The notes under the pieces are model-generated. The model was not told the origin of the DNA. It did no database searches and saw only the letters and a program-made list of their open reading frames with translations. Position numbers and translations under genes: made by a program. A stretch of DNA of 64,000 nucleotides from the NCBI RefSeq assembly GCF_012103215.1, contig NZ_JAAVNE010000027.1, forward strand, positions 1-64,000, written 5' to 3'. Below, piece by piece: positions 51,014 through 58,784 of the stretch (position 1 is the stretch's first letter; the number at the start of each line of letters is the position of its first letter). Source of the stretch: Falsiroseomonas selenitidurans. Lineage in GTDB: Bacteria; Pseudomonadota; Alphaproteobacteria; Acetobacterales; Acetobacteraceae.

Positions 51014-51901
51014 TCAGCAGGCTTCGGCGCGAAACACGCGGGAGGGGGTGACGAATTCCTCCTGCGCCGCGACCGTCAGGATCTCCCGGGATCCCGCCTC
51101 CGCCGTGCGTCGCAGCAGCCCATAGATGGAGGAGGCGGCGGCCGAGAGCGCGACGGAGGGCTCGCCCCAGCGCAGCCGGTGGAACAGGAACAGGGCGGCG
51201 ATCGCATCCCCCGCGCCGTTGACGGAAATCGGCAGCAAAGGCGTGCGGATGCGGTGGAAGCGCCCGCCCTCCCCCACCAGCATGTCCATCGCCGATGCCG
51301 GCGTGTCCTCCACCCGCAGGGAGGTCACCAGCACGCAGCGCGGCCCCCTGGCCTGCAGGGCGGCGACGGCGGCCTTGGCCTGGTCCAGCGAGGCCACGGT
51401 GGCGCCCGTCAGCCATTCCAGCTCGAACTGGTTCGGCGTGAGGATATCGGCCGCCGGCACCGCACGGTCGCGCATGAAGTCGGGGATGCCGGGGCGTACG
51501 AAGACGCCGCGGCCGACATCGCCGATGACGGGGTCGCAGCAGAACATCGCCGCCGGGTTGGCGGCCTTCACCTGGGCCGCGGCGGACAGGATGGCCGCGC
51601 CGATCTCGGCCGCCCCCATGTAGCCGGACAGCACCGCGTCACAGCGGGTCAGCGCGCCCCGCTCGGCGATGCCCTGCACCAGCTCCTCGATCAGCGATGC
51701 CGGAAAGACCTGGCCGCGCCAGGCGCCGTAGCCGGTATGGTTGGAGAACTGCACCGTGTTGAGCGCCCAGACCTCCGCCCCCAGCCGTTGCAGCGGAAAC
51801 ACGGCGGAGGCGTTGCCGACATGGCCATAGGCGACCCAGGACTGGATCGACAGGATATTGAGCGGCCGGCCCGCATCGGCCGGCGAGACGGCCTGGTTCA
51901 T
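51014..51901 (-). CDS. pdxY: Pyridoxal kinase
   Basis: Ribokinase-superfamily kinase that makes pyridoxal 5'-phosphate in the salvage pathway, 295 residues. PdxY features include ILSIQSWVAYGHVGNASAVFPLQRLG, NTVQFSNHTGYG, DPVIGDVGRGVFV, LTPNQFELEWLTG and the anion-hole/catalytic region VNGAGDAIAALFL with its Asp. The start ATG 51901 has only a weak ribosome-binding site. The upstream region holds two palindromic repeat elements. Confidence 0.94.
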   Translation of the reverse strand: MNQAVSPADAGRPLNILSIQSWVAYGHVGNASAVFPLQRLGAEVWALNTVQFSNHTGYGAWRGQVFPASLIEELVQGIAERGALTRCDAVLSGYMGAAEIGAAILSAAAQVKAANPAAMFCCDPVIGDVGRGVFVRPGIPDFMRDRAVPAADILTPNQFELEWLTGATVASLDQAKAAVAALQARGPRCVLVTSLRVEDTPASAMDMLVGEGGRFHRIRTPLLPISVNGAGDAIAALFLFHRLRWGEPSVALSAAASSIYGLLRRTAEAGSREILTVAAQEEFVTPSRVFRAEAC

Positions 51902-51987
51902 GCGGGCCCGGCCTCGCGGCGAAGGGCGGTTGCGGGCTGCGGTCGGCGCATGCGGCGATCCCCGGATCGGTCAGGCGCAACGGCTCT

Positions 51988-52035
51988 AGAGCAATATGCG
52001 TTCAGATGGAATCGTCTGAACGTATTTCTTGCTCT
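51988..52035. repeat. Long intergenic palindrome
   Basis: Arms AGAGCAATATGCGTTCAGA (51988-52006) and the nearly complementary stretch 52015-52035 flank an 8-base loop, with a small bulge and one mismatch. The outer AGAGCA/TGCTCT and inner TTCAGA/TCTGAA are exact. It resembles intergenic mosaic palindromes dispersed in alphaproteobacterial genomes. Confidence 0.75.
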
Positions 52036-52050
52036 GGAATCATAGACTTC

Positions 52051-52097
52051 TAGGGCAAGCGCAGCGTTCAAGCGAACGCAGCCTGCGCTGGGCGCCG
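52051..52097. repeat. Dispersed palindromic repeat, copy B
   Basis: Second copy of the element at 43,232, here with a complete inverted repeat GCGTTC-AAGC-GAACGC and outer AGCGCA/TGCGCT arms. Its GCGCAGCGTTC core also resembles the GCGCTGCGTTC of the rlpA repeats. Confidence 0.7.
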
Positions 52098-52229
52098 CCG
52101 CCAGGCGGGTCAATCGCCCGCGCCGGCGGTGGCGGCGGCGAGGTTGCGCCGGCCTGCCCGCTACCCTATAGCCTCGCTTTCCCGCGCCTGCCGGTCGCTG
52201 TCGGTGGGCCCATCAGCGTGAGCGCCCCG

Positions 52230-52463
52230 ATGAAGCCCGACATCCATCCCGAATACCACACCATCAACGTCATCATGACGGATGGCACCACCTTCACCAC
52301 CCGGTCCTGCTACGGCAAGGAAGGCGACACCATTCGCCTGGACATCGACCCGAAATCCCACCCGGCCTGGACCGGCCAGCAGCGCGTGATGGACACCGGC
52401 GGCCAGATCGCCAAGTTCAACAAGAAGTTCGCCGGGCTCGGCATCCGCAAGCAGCCGGCCTGA
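52230..52463 (+). CDS. rpmE: 50S ribosomal protein L31
   Basis: Ribosomal protein of the large subunit, 77 residues: [19 protein letters not shown], then [24 protein letters not shown] and [10 protein letters not shown]. There is only one Cys and no CxxC pair, so it is the zinc-free (C-minus) form. A GTG at 52218 in frame could add four residues, but the ATG gives the family's normal start. Two hairpins follow the stop. Confidence 0.95.
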   Translation: MKPDIHPEYHTINVIMTDGTTFTTRSCYGKEGDTIRLDIDPKSHPAWTGQQRVMDTGGQIAKFNKKFAGLGIRKQPA

Positions 52464-52470
52464 GCCGGCG

Positions 52471-52493
52471 GCCGGGGGCGGTTCGCCCCCGGC
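52471..52493 (+). terminator. Hairpin after rpmE
   Basis: GCCGGGGGC-GGTTC-GCCCCCGGC is a perfect 9-bp stem eight bases after the rpmE stop. It has no T-run, so it may act with the second hairpin downstream. Confidence 0.5.
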
Positions 52494-52510
52494 ATCGCGC
52501 GTTTGGGACA

Positions 52511-52539
52511 GGGCGCGCCCCCACCGGGGCGCGCCCTTT
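52511..52539 (+). terminator. Second hairpin after rpmE
   Basis: A 10-bp stem (GGGCGCGCCC, 52511-52520, with 52527-52536) and a six-base loop are followed by TTT. It is the likely end point of the rpmE transcript ahead of the heat-shock gene. Confidence 0.55.
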
Positions 52540-52566
52540 CCGCCTGGTGGGCCCCCGCCGCACCCC

Positions 52567-52595
52567 CTTGAAGCGGCATCCACCGCAAACCAATT
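52567..52595 (+). promoter_or_regulatory. Possible RpoH (sigma-32) promoter of hsp20
   Basis: CTTGAAG at 52567 fits the sigma-32 -35 element (CTTGAA). The -10 part at about 52588-52595 (ACCAATTC) fits only weakly. It would give a 5' leader of about 120 bases containing the ROSE-like hairpin. Confidence 0.35.
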
Positions 52596-52697
52596 CCTGC
52601 GCTGCCGGCGGTGCCCGATCGGGGCCGACGGCGCGAAGACCGGTCAAGGCCGCCCGTTCGCGGGGGCCGTCCCAGCCGGGGCTTCGCCGTGCAATCG

Positions 52698-52717
52698 ACC
52701 TTGCTACCGCAGGAGGT
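52698..52717 (+). promoter_or_regulatory. ROSE-like RNA thermometer masking the hsp20 ribosome-binding site
   Basis: ACCTTGCT (52698-52705) can pair with AGGAGGT (52711-52717) across a five-base loop, leaving G52703 as the only unpaired base in the stem. The UUGCU strand with a bulged G facing the Shine-Dalgarno is the hallmark of ROSE thermometers, which repress small heat-shock genes in alphaproteobacteria at low temperature. It lies seven bases before the GTG start of an hsp20 gene. Melting was not computed. Confidence 0.7.
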
Positions 52718-52723
52718 CTTTCC

Positions 52724-53197
52724 GTGAACGCACTCGATTTCTCCCCCCTCTTCCGATCCGCCATCGGCTTCGACCGCATGGCCCGCCTGGTGGAAACCGC
52801 CCGCGCGGCGGCCGAGGGGCCCAGCTACCCGCCCTACAACATCGAGAAGACCGGTGAGGACAGCTATGTCCTGACCATGGCCGTGGCCGGCTTCGGCCCG
52901 GACGACATCGAGGTGACGGCGCATGACAACACGCTGACCGTCGCCGGCAAGGCCGCCCCGCCGGCGCCGCAGGACAATGGCCGCGTGCTGTATCGCGGCA
53001 TCGCCGGCCGCGCCTTCGAGCGTCGCTTCGTCCTCGCCGACCATATCGTCATCGAGGGAGCGCAGCTCGAGCATGGGCTGCTGCATGTTGCGCTGCGCCG
53101 GCAGGTGCCGGAGGCGCTGAAGCCGCGCCGCATCGCGATCCAGGCCGGCAACGCGCCGCGCGTGCTGGAGAATGCGCCGCAGGCCCAGGCGGCCTGA
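52724..53197 (+). CDS. Small heat-shock protein, Hsp20/IbpA family
   Basis: ATP-independent chaperone of 157 residues, translated from GTG 52724 with AGGAGG seven bases upstream. The N-terminal arm begins MNALDFSPLFRSAIGFDRMARL as in IbpA-like proteins. The alpha-crystallin domain (about 35-130) runs YPPYNIEKTGEDSYVLTMAVAGF to GLLHVALRRQVPE, with the VLYRGIAGRAFERRFVLADHI central part. The C-terminal tail has KPRRIAI, an I-x-I-type anchor. The leader carries a ROSE-like hairpin, and a possible sigma-32 promoter lies upstream, which fits heat induction at two levels. Confidence 0.93.
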   Translation: MNALDFSPLFRSAIGFDRMARLVETARAAAEGPSYPPYNIEKTGEDSYVLTMAVAGFGPDDIEVTAHDNTLTVAGKAAPPAPQDNGRVLYRGIAGRAFERRFVLADHIVIEGAQLEHGLLHVALRRQVPEALKPRRIAIQAGNAPRVLENAPQAQAA

Positions 53198-53252
53198 GGC
53201 GCTTCCGCATCACGGCCGGGGCCGGCGGCGCAAGCCGCCGGCCCTGTCCGTC

Positions 53253-53447
53253 TCACCCCCCGGGCCGGCGGAAAAAGGCGTCGGCGGCGCTGCGATGCGC
53301 CTGGCGCTTGCCGATCTCGGCCTCGGCCCTGGCGATCTCGGCCTGCAGCCGGGCGATGTAGGCGCGCAGCTCCTCGACATCCCAGCGGTCGATCACCGGC
53401 GGCTGGAAGGCCGCGCTGCGGCGGGGCAGGTCCTCCTCCAACGACAT
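53253..53447 (-). CDS. DUF1192 domain protein
   Basis: A 64-residue protein of the DUF1192 family: MSLEEDLPRRSAAFQPPVIDRWDVEELRAYIARLQAEIARAEAEI. The second half is a short coiled coil. An ATG nine bases earlier (53456) is possible, but the ribosome-binding site (AAGGAG) is too close to it. It is common in alphaproteobacteria next to cell-cycle genes; here it is divergent from trcR. Function unknown. Confidence 0.85.
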   Translation of the reverse strand: MSLEEDLPRRSAAFQPPVIDRWDVEELRAYIARLQAEIARAEAEIGKRQAHRSAADAFFRRPGG

Positions 53448-53584
53448 GCGTGTCATCTCTCCTTCATCCCGGGCTTTGACCAGGCCGGGAGCCCTCTCTA
53501 TATCCGAAGCCAACGAGGCGCGGGCGCCCCGGCTGGCATGGGCGCTTGCTCGGGTCGCGGCCCGAACCACCAAAGGGTCCCACC

Positions 53585-54154
53585 ATGAAGACGCCCCTGA
53601 TGCCGAAGGCCACCGCCGTGTGGCTGATCGAGAAGACGTCCCTCTCCTTCGAGCAGATCGCCGATTTCGTGGGCATGCACCCGCTGGAAGTGCAGGCGAT
53701 CGCGGATGGGGAGGTGGCGCAGGGCATCGTCGGCTATGATCCGGTCGCCAACGACCAGCTGACGCGGGAGGAGATCGCCCGCTGCGAGGCCAGCCCGGGT
53801 GCGCGGCTGGTGCTGACGGAACGCGCCCTGCCGCTGCCCAAGCAGCGCAGCAAGGGCGCACGCTATATTCCGGTGGCGAAGCGGACGGAACGGCCGGATG
53901 CCATCGCCTGGCTGCTGCGCAACTACCCGCAGCTGTCCGACCCGCAGATCGTGAAGCTGCTGGCGACCACCAAGGAAACCATTGCGAAGGTGCGGGACAA
54001 GACGCATCCGAACACGGCCAACATCAAGCCGCGGGATCCGGTGACGCTGGGCCTCTGCACCCAGACGGCGCTGAACGAGGCGGTGGGCACGGCGAATGAC
54101 CGCCAGGGCGGTGCGCCGCCGCCACCCCTGCCGCTGGACGATGCCGCGGCCTGA
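53585..54154 (+). CDS. trcR: DUF1013 protein, TrcR-like cell-cycle transcriptional regulator
   Basis: A 189-residue DUF1013 protein. Members in Caulobacter-type bacteria (TrcR) are transcriptional regulators tied to the cell cycle. The family sequence is clear: TAVWLIEKTSLSFEQIADFVGMHPLEVQAIADGEVAQGI, an HTH-like segment, then GYDPVANDQLTREEI and IAWLLRNYPQLSDPQIVKLLATTKETIAKVRD, a second HTH-like segment. The C-terminus is Pro-rich. ATG 53585 is chosen over 53546. It is divergent from the DUF1192 gene. The symbol is by family resemblance. Confidence 0.85.
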   Translation: MKTPLMPKATAVWLIEKTSLSFEQIADFVGMHPLEVQAIADGEVAQGIVGYDPVANDQLTREEIARCEASPGARLVLTERALPLPKQRSKGARYIPVAKRTERPDAIAWLLRNYPQLSDPQIVKLLATTKETIAKVRDKTHPNTANIKPRDPVTLGLCTQTALNEAVGTANDRQGGAPPPPLPLDDAAA

Positions 54155-54295
54155 CCCCGGCGCCACCGCCCGGCCGGGACTTTCCGGCCTGGGACGGCCG
54201 CCTGCCCCCCGGCCAGCGCCCTCCGGCGCGGCCCTACGGATCGGTCCTACGGACCGGTTCGGGACAGGGCGCCGCCCCGTCCCGGTGCCCACCGG

Positions 54296-54472
54296 TCAGT
54301 GCAGCGGGCGGGCCTTCAGCTTTTCCATCTCTTCCTTGAGGCGCAGTTTCTCGCGCTTCAGGCGCATCAGCGCCAGATCGTCCGGGCGGGGTCGCCCACC
54401 CTCATCGGCGATTCGCGTTTCGAGCGTCGCGTGCCGCGCCTCAAGGGCGCGGATACGGGCAGCCTCGGCCAT
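54296..54472 (-). CDS. DUF465 (YdcH-like) protein
   Basis: A 58-residue helical-hairpin protein of the DUF465 family: RIRALEARHATLETRIADE, then RPDDLALMRLKREKLRLKEEMEKLKA. The LKxxKLxLKEEMExL part is the family signature. It is one of two DUF465 genes in divergent orientation, 201 bases apart. The long minus-strand frame that contains it (to 55957) is antisense to purEK and not real. Role unknown. Confidence 0.85.
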   Translation of the reverse strand: MAEAARIRALEARHATLETRIADEGGRPRPDDLALMRLKREKLRLKEEMEKLKARPLH

Positions 54473-54673
54473 GCGCAATGATCCTTGTCCGTTGCCTTGC
54501 GGGGCAGCGGCGGCACGATCCACGCCGAGGGCGGACGCCGCGATGGGATGAGGCGGCGGAACCGGCCCCGGGCGCGCAACCGTCCCTTCTGCGCCCGCGA
54601 TTGTCATGTTATGCCGCTCCGTGGCGCATTCCAGCGCCAAGTTTGAGACACCCAGCTGTAACATTGGGGGCGC

Positions 54674-54874
54674 ATGCAGGCCGATCGCGACAGCCTCCTC
54701 CGCCGTCTGCACGAATTGCGCAGCGAGCACCGCGACCTGGACACCGTCATCGCCCGCCTGGATGAGGCCGGGACGGATGCGTTGCAGTTGCAGCGGCTGA
54801 AGAAGCGCAAGCTCAAGCTGAAGGACGAGATCGCCTGGCTCGAAGGCCGGCTGGTCCCCGACATCATCGCCTGA
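54674..54874 (+). CDS. DUF465 (YdcH-like) protein, second copy
   Basis: A 66-residue DUF465 protein with two helices: DSLLRRLHELRSEHRDLDTVIARLDEAG and LQLQRLKKRKLKLKDEIAWLEGRLVPDI. It is a diverged paralogue of the minus-strand gene at 54,296. It lies 36 bases upstream of purE, likely in the same transcript, an arrangement found in other Acetobacteraceae. Function unknown; a structural coiled-coil role is probable. Confidence 0.87.
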   Translation: MQADRDSLLRRLHELRSEHRDLDTVIARLDEAGTDALQLQRLKKRKLKLKDEIAWLEGRLVPDIIA

Positions 54875-54910
54875 GCCTGCCCGGGCCATGGCCGAACCGA
54901 CGAGGCGAAT

Positions 54911-55405
54911 GTGACCGATCCAGCCGCCGCACCGCGCGTGGGCGTCATCATGGGCAGCACCTCCGACTGGGAGACGATGCGCCATGCCGCCGAGATCCTG
55001 ACCCGCCTGGGTGTGGCGCATGAGCAACGCGTGGTCTCCGCCCACCGCACGCCGGGGCGGATGTACGACTATGCGCAGCAGGCCGCCGGGCGCGGGCTGA
55101 AGGTGCTGATCGCGGGCGCCGGGGGCGCCGCCGCCCTGCCCGGGATGGTGGCCTCCCTCACCGCCCTGCCGGTGCTCGGCGTGCCGGTGGAAAGCCACGC
55201 GCTGAAGGGCATGGACAGCCTGATGTCCATCGTCCAGATGCCGGGCGGCATCCCGGTCGGAACGCTGGCCATCGGCAAGGCCGGCGCCATCAATGCCGGC
55301 CTGCTGGCCGCCGCCATCCTGGCCCTGTCGGATCCGGACCTCGCGGAGCGGCTGGCGGCCTTCCGCCGCAACCAGACCGAGCAGGTGGCGGAGCAGCCGG
55401 TTTGA
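54911..55405 (+). CDS. purE: N5-carboxyaminoimidazole ribonucleotide mutase
   Basis: Purine-biosynthesis enzyme (class I PurE) that converts N5-CAIR to CAIR, 164 residues, active as an octamer. Visible are GSTSDW (15-20), SAHRTP with the catalytic His45, [12 protein letters not shown] and [10 protein letters not shown]. The start is GTG 54911 with GAGG upstream. Its stop overlaps the TTG start of purK, so the two consecutive pathway steps are coupled. Confidence 0.96.
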   Translation: MTDPAAAPRVGVIMGSTSDWETMRHAAEILTRLGVAHEQRVVSAHRTPGRMYDYAQQAAGRGLKVLIAGAGGAAALPGMVASLTALPVLGVPVESHALKGMDSLMSIVQMPGGIPVGTLAIGKAGAINAGLLAAAILALSDPDLAERLAAFRRNQTEQVAEQPV

Positions 55406-56553
55406 GCGCCCCCCTCCCGGCCCGGAGCCCGGACCGGCGCGTCCTGCCGCCCGGTTCCACCATCGGCATCCTCGGCGGCGGGCAGCTGGGCCGCATGTCG
55501 GCGCTGGCGGCCGCGGCGCTGGGCTATCGCTGCCACGTCTTCGCACCGGAGGATGATTCGCCCGGCATGCAGGTGGCCGCCGCCCGCACCGTCGCCGGCT
55601 ACACCGATGCCGAGGCCCTGGCCGCCTTCGCCGCCGCGGTGGATGTGGTGACCTTCGAGTTCGAGAATGTGCCCGCCGCCACGCTGGACGCGCTGGCGCC
55701 GCTGGTGCCCTGCCGCCCCGGCGTCGCGGCGCTGCGCATCGGCCAGGACCGGGTCGCGGAAAAGCGCTTCTTCGCGCAGGCGGGCATCCCCGCCGGCCCC
55801 TGGCGCGCCGTGGGCAGCCTGGCGGAGCTGGAGGCAGCGGTGGTCGAGCTCGGCCTGCCGGCGGTGCTGAAGACCACCCGCATGGGCTATGACGGCCGCG
55901 GCCAGGCGGTGCTGCGCCGGCCGGAGGATGCGGCGGAGGCTTTCGCCCGGCTGGCACCGCATCCGCTGATCCTGGAAGCCTTCATCCCCTTCGCGAAGGA
56001 GGTCTCGGCCATCGCCGCGCGTGGCGCCGATGGCAGCGTGGTGACCTTCGATGCGGTGGAGAACCGCCACGCCCACCACATCCTCGACCTCTCCATCGCC
56101 CCGGCGCTGGTACCCGCCCATGTGGCGGCGGCGGCGCGGGCCCATGTCGCGGCGCTGGCCGGGGCGCTGGAGCTGGTCGGCGTGCTGGCGCTGGAGATGT
56201 TCCTGCTGCCGGACGGCAGGCTGCTGGCGAATGAGATGGCGCCGCGACCGCATAATTCCGGCCATTGGACGATGGATGCCTGTCGGCATGGGCAATTCGA
56301 ATTGCACATACGTGCCGTGGCCGGGCTGCCACTACCGGAGCCGGGGCGGCATGCCGATTCGATCATGAAGAACCTGGTCGGCCCCGCCGCCCATGCGCAA
56401 TGGCCCGCGCTGGCCGCGCGCGGCGACGTCGCGCTGCACCTTTATGGCAAGTCTGAGCTGCGCGAGGGCCGTAAACTGGGCCATGCGACACGGCTTTTGC
56501 CGCTGGGAACCCTTTCGGGAACGACCGATCCGGACCTGCTCGCGCCTGTGTGA
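55402..56553 (+). CDS. purK: 5-(carboxyamino)imidazole ribonucleotide synthase
   Basis: ATP-grasp enzyme that makes N5-CAIR from AIR, bicarbonate and ATP, 383 residues. It starts at TTG 55402, overlapping purE by four bases. Landmarks are [63 protein letters not shown], the metal-binding [20 protein letters not shown], and [15 protein letters not shown] near the end. It follows purE in the standard purEK order. Confidence 0.96.
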   Translation: MSAPLPARSPDRRVLPPGSTIGILGGGQLGRMSALAAAALGYRCHVFAPEDDSPGMQVAAARTVAGYTDAEALAAFAAAVDVVTFEFENVPAATLDALAPLVPCRPGVAALRIGQDRVAEKRFFAQAGIPAGPWRAVGSLAELEAAVVELGLPAVLKTTRMGYDGRGQAVLRRPEDAAEAFARLAPHPLILEAFIPFAKEVSAIAARGADGSVVTFDAVENRHAHHILDLSIAPALVPAHVAAAARAHVAALAGALELVGVLALEMFLLPDGRLLANEMAPRPHNSGHWTMDACRHGQFELHIRAVAGLPLPEPGRHADSIMKNLVGPAAHAQWPALAARGDVALHLYGKSELREGRKLGHATRLLPLGTLSGTTDPDLLAPV

Positions 56554-56743
56554 CCGATTTGCCATGCCTCCCTGTGGCTGGGATATCACAGTGGCGGGAT
56601 TGTCGCGCCACATGGCTGTAGAGAAACGGAATCGGGTGTAGATAACGCTCCATGCACCCCGCTCCGGTTGGGCCGCATCACCGCTTCGGCGATGGACGTC
56701 CCCAGCCGGATTGGTGCCGTGAATGCCTTTGAGGAGAATGTCT

Positions 56744-57823
56744 ATGAGCCTGAGAAATGTTCTTCTGGCGGCGACCGTCCTGGCCCTGCCGGTCGTGGCG
56801 CAGGCCCAGCCGATCAGCGGCCTCTATGTCGGCGCCGGCGCGGGTGTGAACCTGCGGCAGGAATCCGATGCGACCCTGTCCAACAACATGACCGCCCCGC
56901 GCACCGGCACCGCCGAGTTCAACTACGGCTTCGTCGGCGTGCTGAGCCTGGGCTACGGCTTCGGCAATGGCGTCCGCGCCGAGATCGAGGGCTCCTACCG
57001 CAACAATGAAGTGGACGATGTGAGCGGCTTCGGCCTGCCCAACAATGCCCGTTCGCTCGGTAGCGCCACGACCTATGGCGTGATGGCCAACGCCCTGTAC
57101 GACTTCGACCTCGGCCCGGGCTCCTTCCTCACCCCCTATGTCGGCGCCGGCGCCGGCTACCAGTGGGTGGACAACGACGTCCGTGGCGGCGTCGGCTCGG
57201 GCAACACCGTGCGCATCGACGGCACCGATGGCCGCTTCGCCTACCAGGCGATCGTCGGCGCGGCCTTCCCGATCGCGCAGGTTCCGGGCCTGGCGGTGAC
57301 CGCCGAGTACCGCTTCCTCGGCACGCTCGACAACGAGGTCGATGCCCGCCGTGACAACTCCGCCGCCGGCACCGCCGAGCAGGACAACTTCAACCACAGC
57401 CTGCTGATCGGCCTGCGCTACGCCTTCGGCGTGACGCCGCCGCCGCCGGTCGTGGCCCCGGTTGCGCCGGCCCCGGCCGCCGCCCCGGCGATCGCCCGCA
57501 CCTACCTGGTGTTCTTCGACTTCGACCGCGCCGACCTGACCGACCGCGCCCGCCAGATCATCGCCGAAGCGGCGACGAACTCGCAGCGCGCCGGCACGAC
57601 CCGCATCGAGGTTTCGGGCCACGCCGACCGTTCGGGCACCCCGCAGTACAACCAGCGCCTGTCCGAGCGCCGCGCCGCCGCCGTGGCGGCGGAACTGGAG
57701 CGCCGTGGCGTGCCGCGCGCCGCGATGGCCATCCAGGCCTTCGGCGAGAGCCGCCCGCTGGTGCCCACCGCCGACGGCGTGCGCGAGCCGCAGAACCGCC
57801 GCGTCGAGATCGTCCTGCGCTGA
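56744..57823 (+). CDS. OmpA-family outer membrane protein
   Basis: Outer-membrane protein of 359 residues. Signal peptide about 1-21 (ending VVAQAQ). An eight-stranded-type beta-barrel covers about 22-225 (ISGLYVGAGAGVNL to LLIGLRYAFG). A Pro/Ala hinge (TPPPPVVAPVAPAPAAAP) leads into an OmpA-like peptidoglycan-binding domain (about 240-359: VFFDFDRADLTDRA, SGHADRSGTPQYNQRLSERRA, NRRVEIVLR). GAGGAG seven bases before ATG 56744 decides the start over the nearby upstream ATGs. Two strong terminators follow, which fits a highly expressed gene. Confidence 0.93.
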   Translation: MSLRNVLLAATVLALPVVAQAQPISGLYVGAGAGVNLRQESDATLSNNMTAPRTGTAEFNYGFVGVLSLGYGFGNGVRAEIEGSYRNNEVDDVSGFGLPNNARSLGSATTYGVMANALYDFDLGPGSFLTPYVGAGAGYQWVDNDVRGGVGSGNTVRIDGTDGRFAYQAIVGAAFPIAQVPGLAVTAEYRFLGTLDNEVDARRDNSAAGTAEQDNFNHSLLIGLRYAFGVTPPPPVVAPVAPAPAAAPAIARTYLVFFDFDRADLTDRARQIIAEAATNSQRAGTTRIEVSGHADRSGTPQYNQRLSERRAAAVAAELERRGVPRAAMAIQAFGESRPLVPTADGVREPQNRRVEIVLR

Positions 57824-57880
57824 GCGCAGCCGACCTCGGACGAACCACGGTCGGCCTCGGCCGACCGGCGGTGACTTCGG

Positions 57881-57910
57881 AAGGGCGCCTTCGGGCGCCC
57901 TTCTTTTTTT
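57881..57910 (+). terminator. Strong intrinsic terminator of the OmpA-family gene
   Basis: A 9-bp stem (AAGGGCGCC/GGCGCCCTT) with a stable TTCG tetraloop, followed by CTTTTTTT. It is a textbook Rho-independent terminator. Confidence 0.93.
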
Positions 57911-57920
57911 GCCTGAACGG

Positions 57921-57944
57921 CAGCGCCTTCGGGCGCCTTTTTTT
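57921..57944 (+). terminator. Second, back-up intrinsic terminator
   Basis: GCGCC-TTCG-GGCGC followed by CTTTTTTT, only ten bases after the first terminator. The stem is shorter but shares the GCGCCTTCGGGCGCC core, so it probably arose by local duplication. Confidence 0.88.
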
Positions 57945-58002
57945 GCCCACCCGTTGCCGCCCCCTCTTCCCTTGCGGCCGCAGCGCGGCAAGGCTGCGCG
58001 GC

Positions 58003-58611
58003 ATGATCCTCATCGGCCGCAACCTCTCCCCCTTCGTCCGCCGCACCGCGGCCAGCCTCAACCTGCTGGGCCTGCCCTATGAGCAGCGCCCCTACAGCAC
58101 CGTGGACAACGCGGCGGAGTTGAAGGAATTCAACCCGCTTGGCCGCGTGCCGGCCCTGTTGCTGGACAGCGGGGAGGTGCTGGTGGACAGCACCTTCATC
58201 CTGGATGTGCTGGACGAGATGGCCGGGCCGGACCGCGCCCTGGTGCCGCCGGCCGGCGCGCCGCGCCGCGCCGTGCTGGCCGCGCTCGGCCTTGCCGTCG
58301 GCGCCACGGAGAAGACTGTCGCCCTGTTCTACGAGACGCGCCGCCCGGATGGCCTGGTGTGGCCGGCGAACCAGGAGAAGCTGTCCGCCCAGGCCCTGGC
58401 CGGCTTCGCCGCGCTGGACCGGATGGCCCTGGCTGGCCCCTGGCTGATCGGCGATCGGCTGACCCAGGCCGATATCACGATGACGGCCGGGCTCGATTTC
58501 GCCGAGATGATGCTGCCCGAGGTCTTCACCGGCCGCTTCCCCGCCCTGGCGGCACTGCGCGACCGTGCCAATACGGTGCCCGGCATCGGCGCAACCCGCT
58601 GGGTAAAGTAA
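58003..58611 (+). CDS. Glutathione S-transferase family protein
   Basis: A 202-residue GST-like protein. The thioredoxin-like N-terminal domain reads MILIGRNLSPFVRRTAASLNLLGLPYEQ, with Ser10 as the likely glutathione-activating residue, then FNPLGRVPALLLDSGEVLVDSTFIL with the cis-Pro and the DS glutathione-binding pair. The C-terminal helical domain includes GDRLTQADITMTAGLDF. It could detoxify electrophiles or act as an isomerase; the substrate is not known. Confidence 0.9.
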   Translation: MILIGRNLSPFVRRTAASLNLLGLPYEQRPYSTVDNAAELKEFNPLGRVPALLLDSGEVLVDSTFILDVLDEMAGPDRALVPPAGAPRRAVLAALGLAVGATEKTVALFYETRRPDGLVWPANQEKLSAQALAGFAALDRMALAGPWLIGDRLTQADITMTAGLDFAEMMLPEVFTGRFPALAALRDRANTVPGIGATRWVK

Positions 58612-58784
58612 GCTCGATTAGCAGGCAGGTTGCCCGTCTGGCAGGCCTTGCGGCCGTGCTCGTCCGGCCACCGCCGCCAATACGGGCAATTACTATGTTG
58701 CACCGCAGCATTTTGGCACCTATTTAAGAGGACGGGAGTTACGCGCAGACACGGCCATGACGGCTGTAGAGGAGCGCGTTGCCA

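Larger units (their letters stand above)
51902..52229. other. Gene-free region between pdxY and rpmE
   Basis: A 328-base divergent intergenic region with no believable gene. It contains a long imperfect palindrome at 51988-52035 and a shorter palindromic repeat at 52051-52097, both AT-richer than the surroundings. Promoters for pdxY and rpmE must lie here, but no clear -35/-10 pair stands out. Confidence 0.6.
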
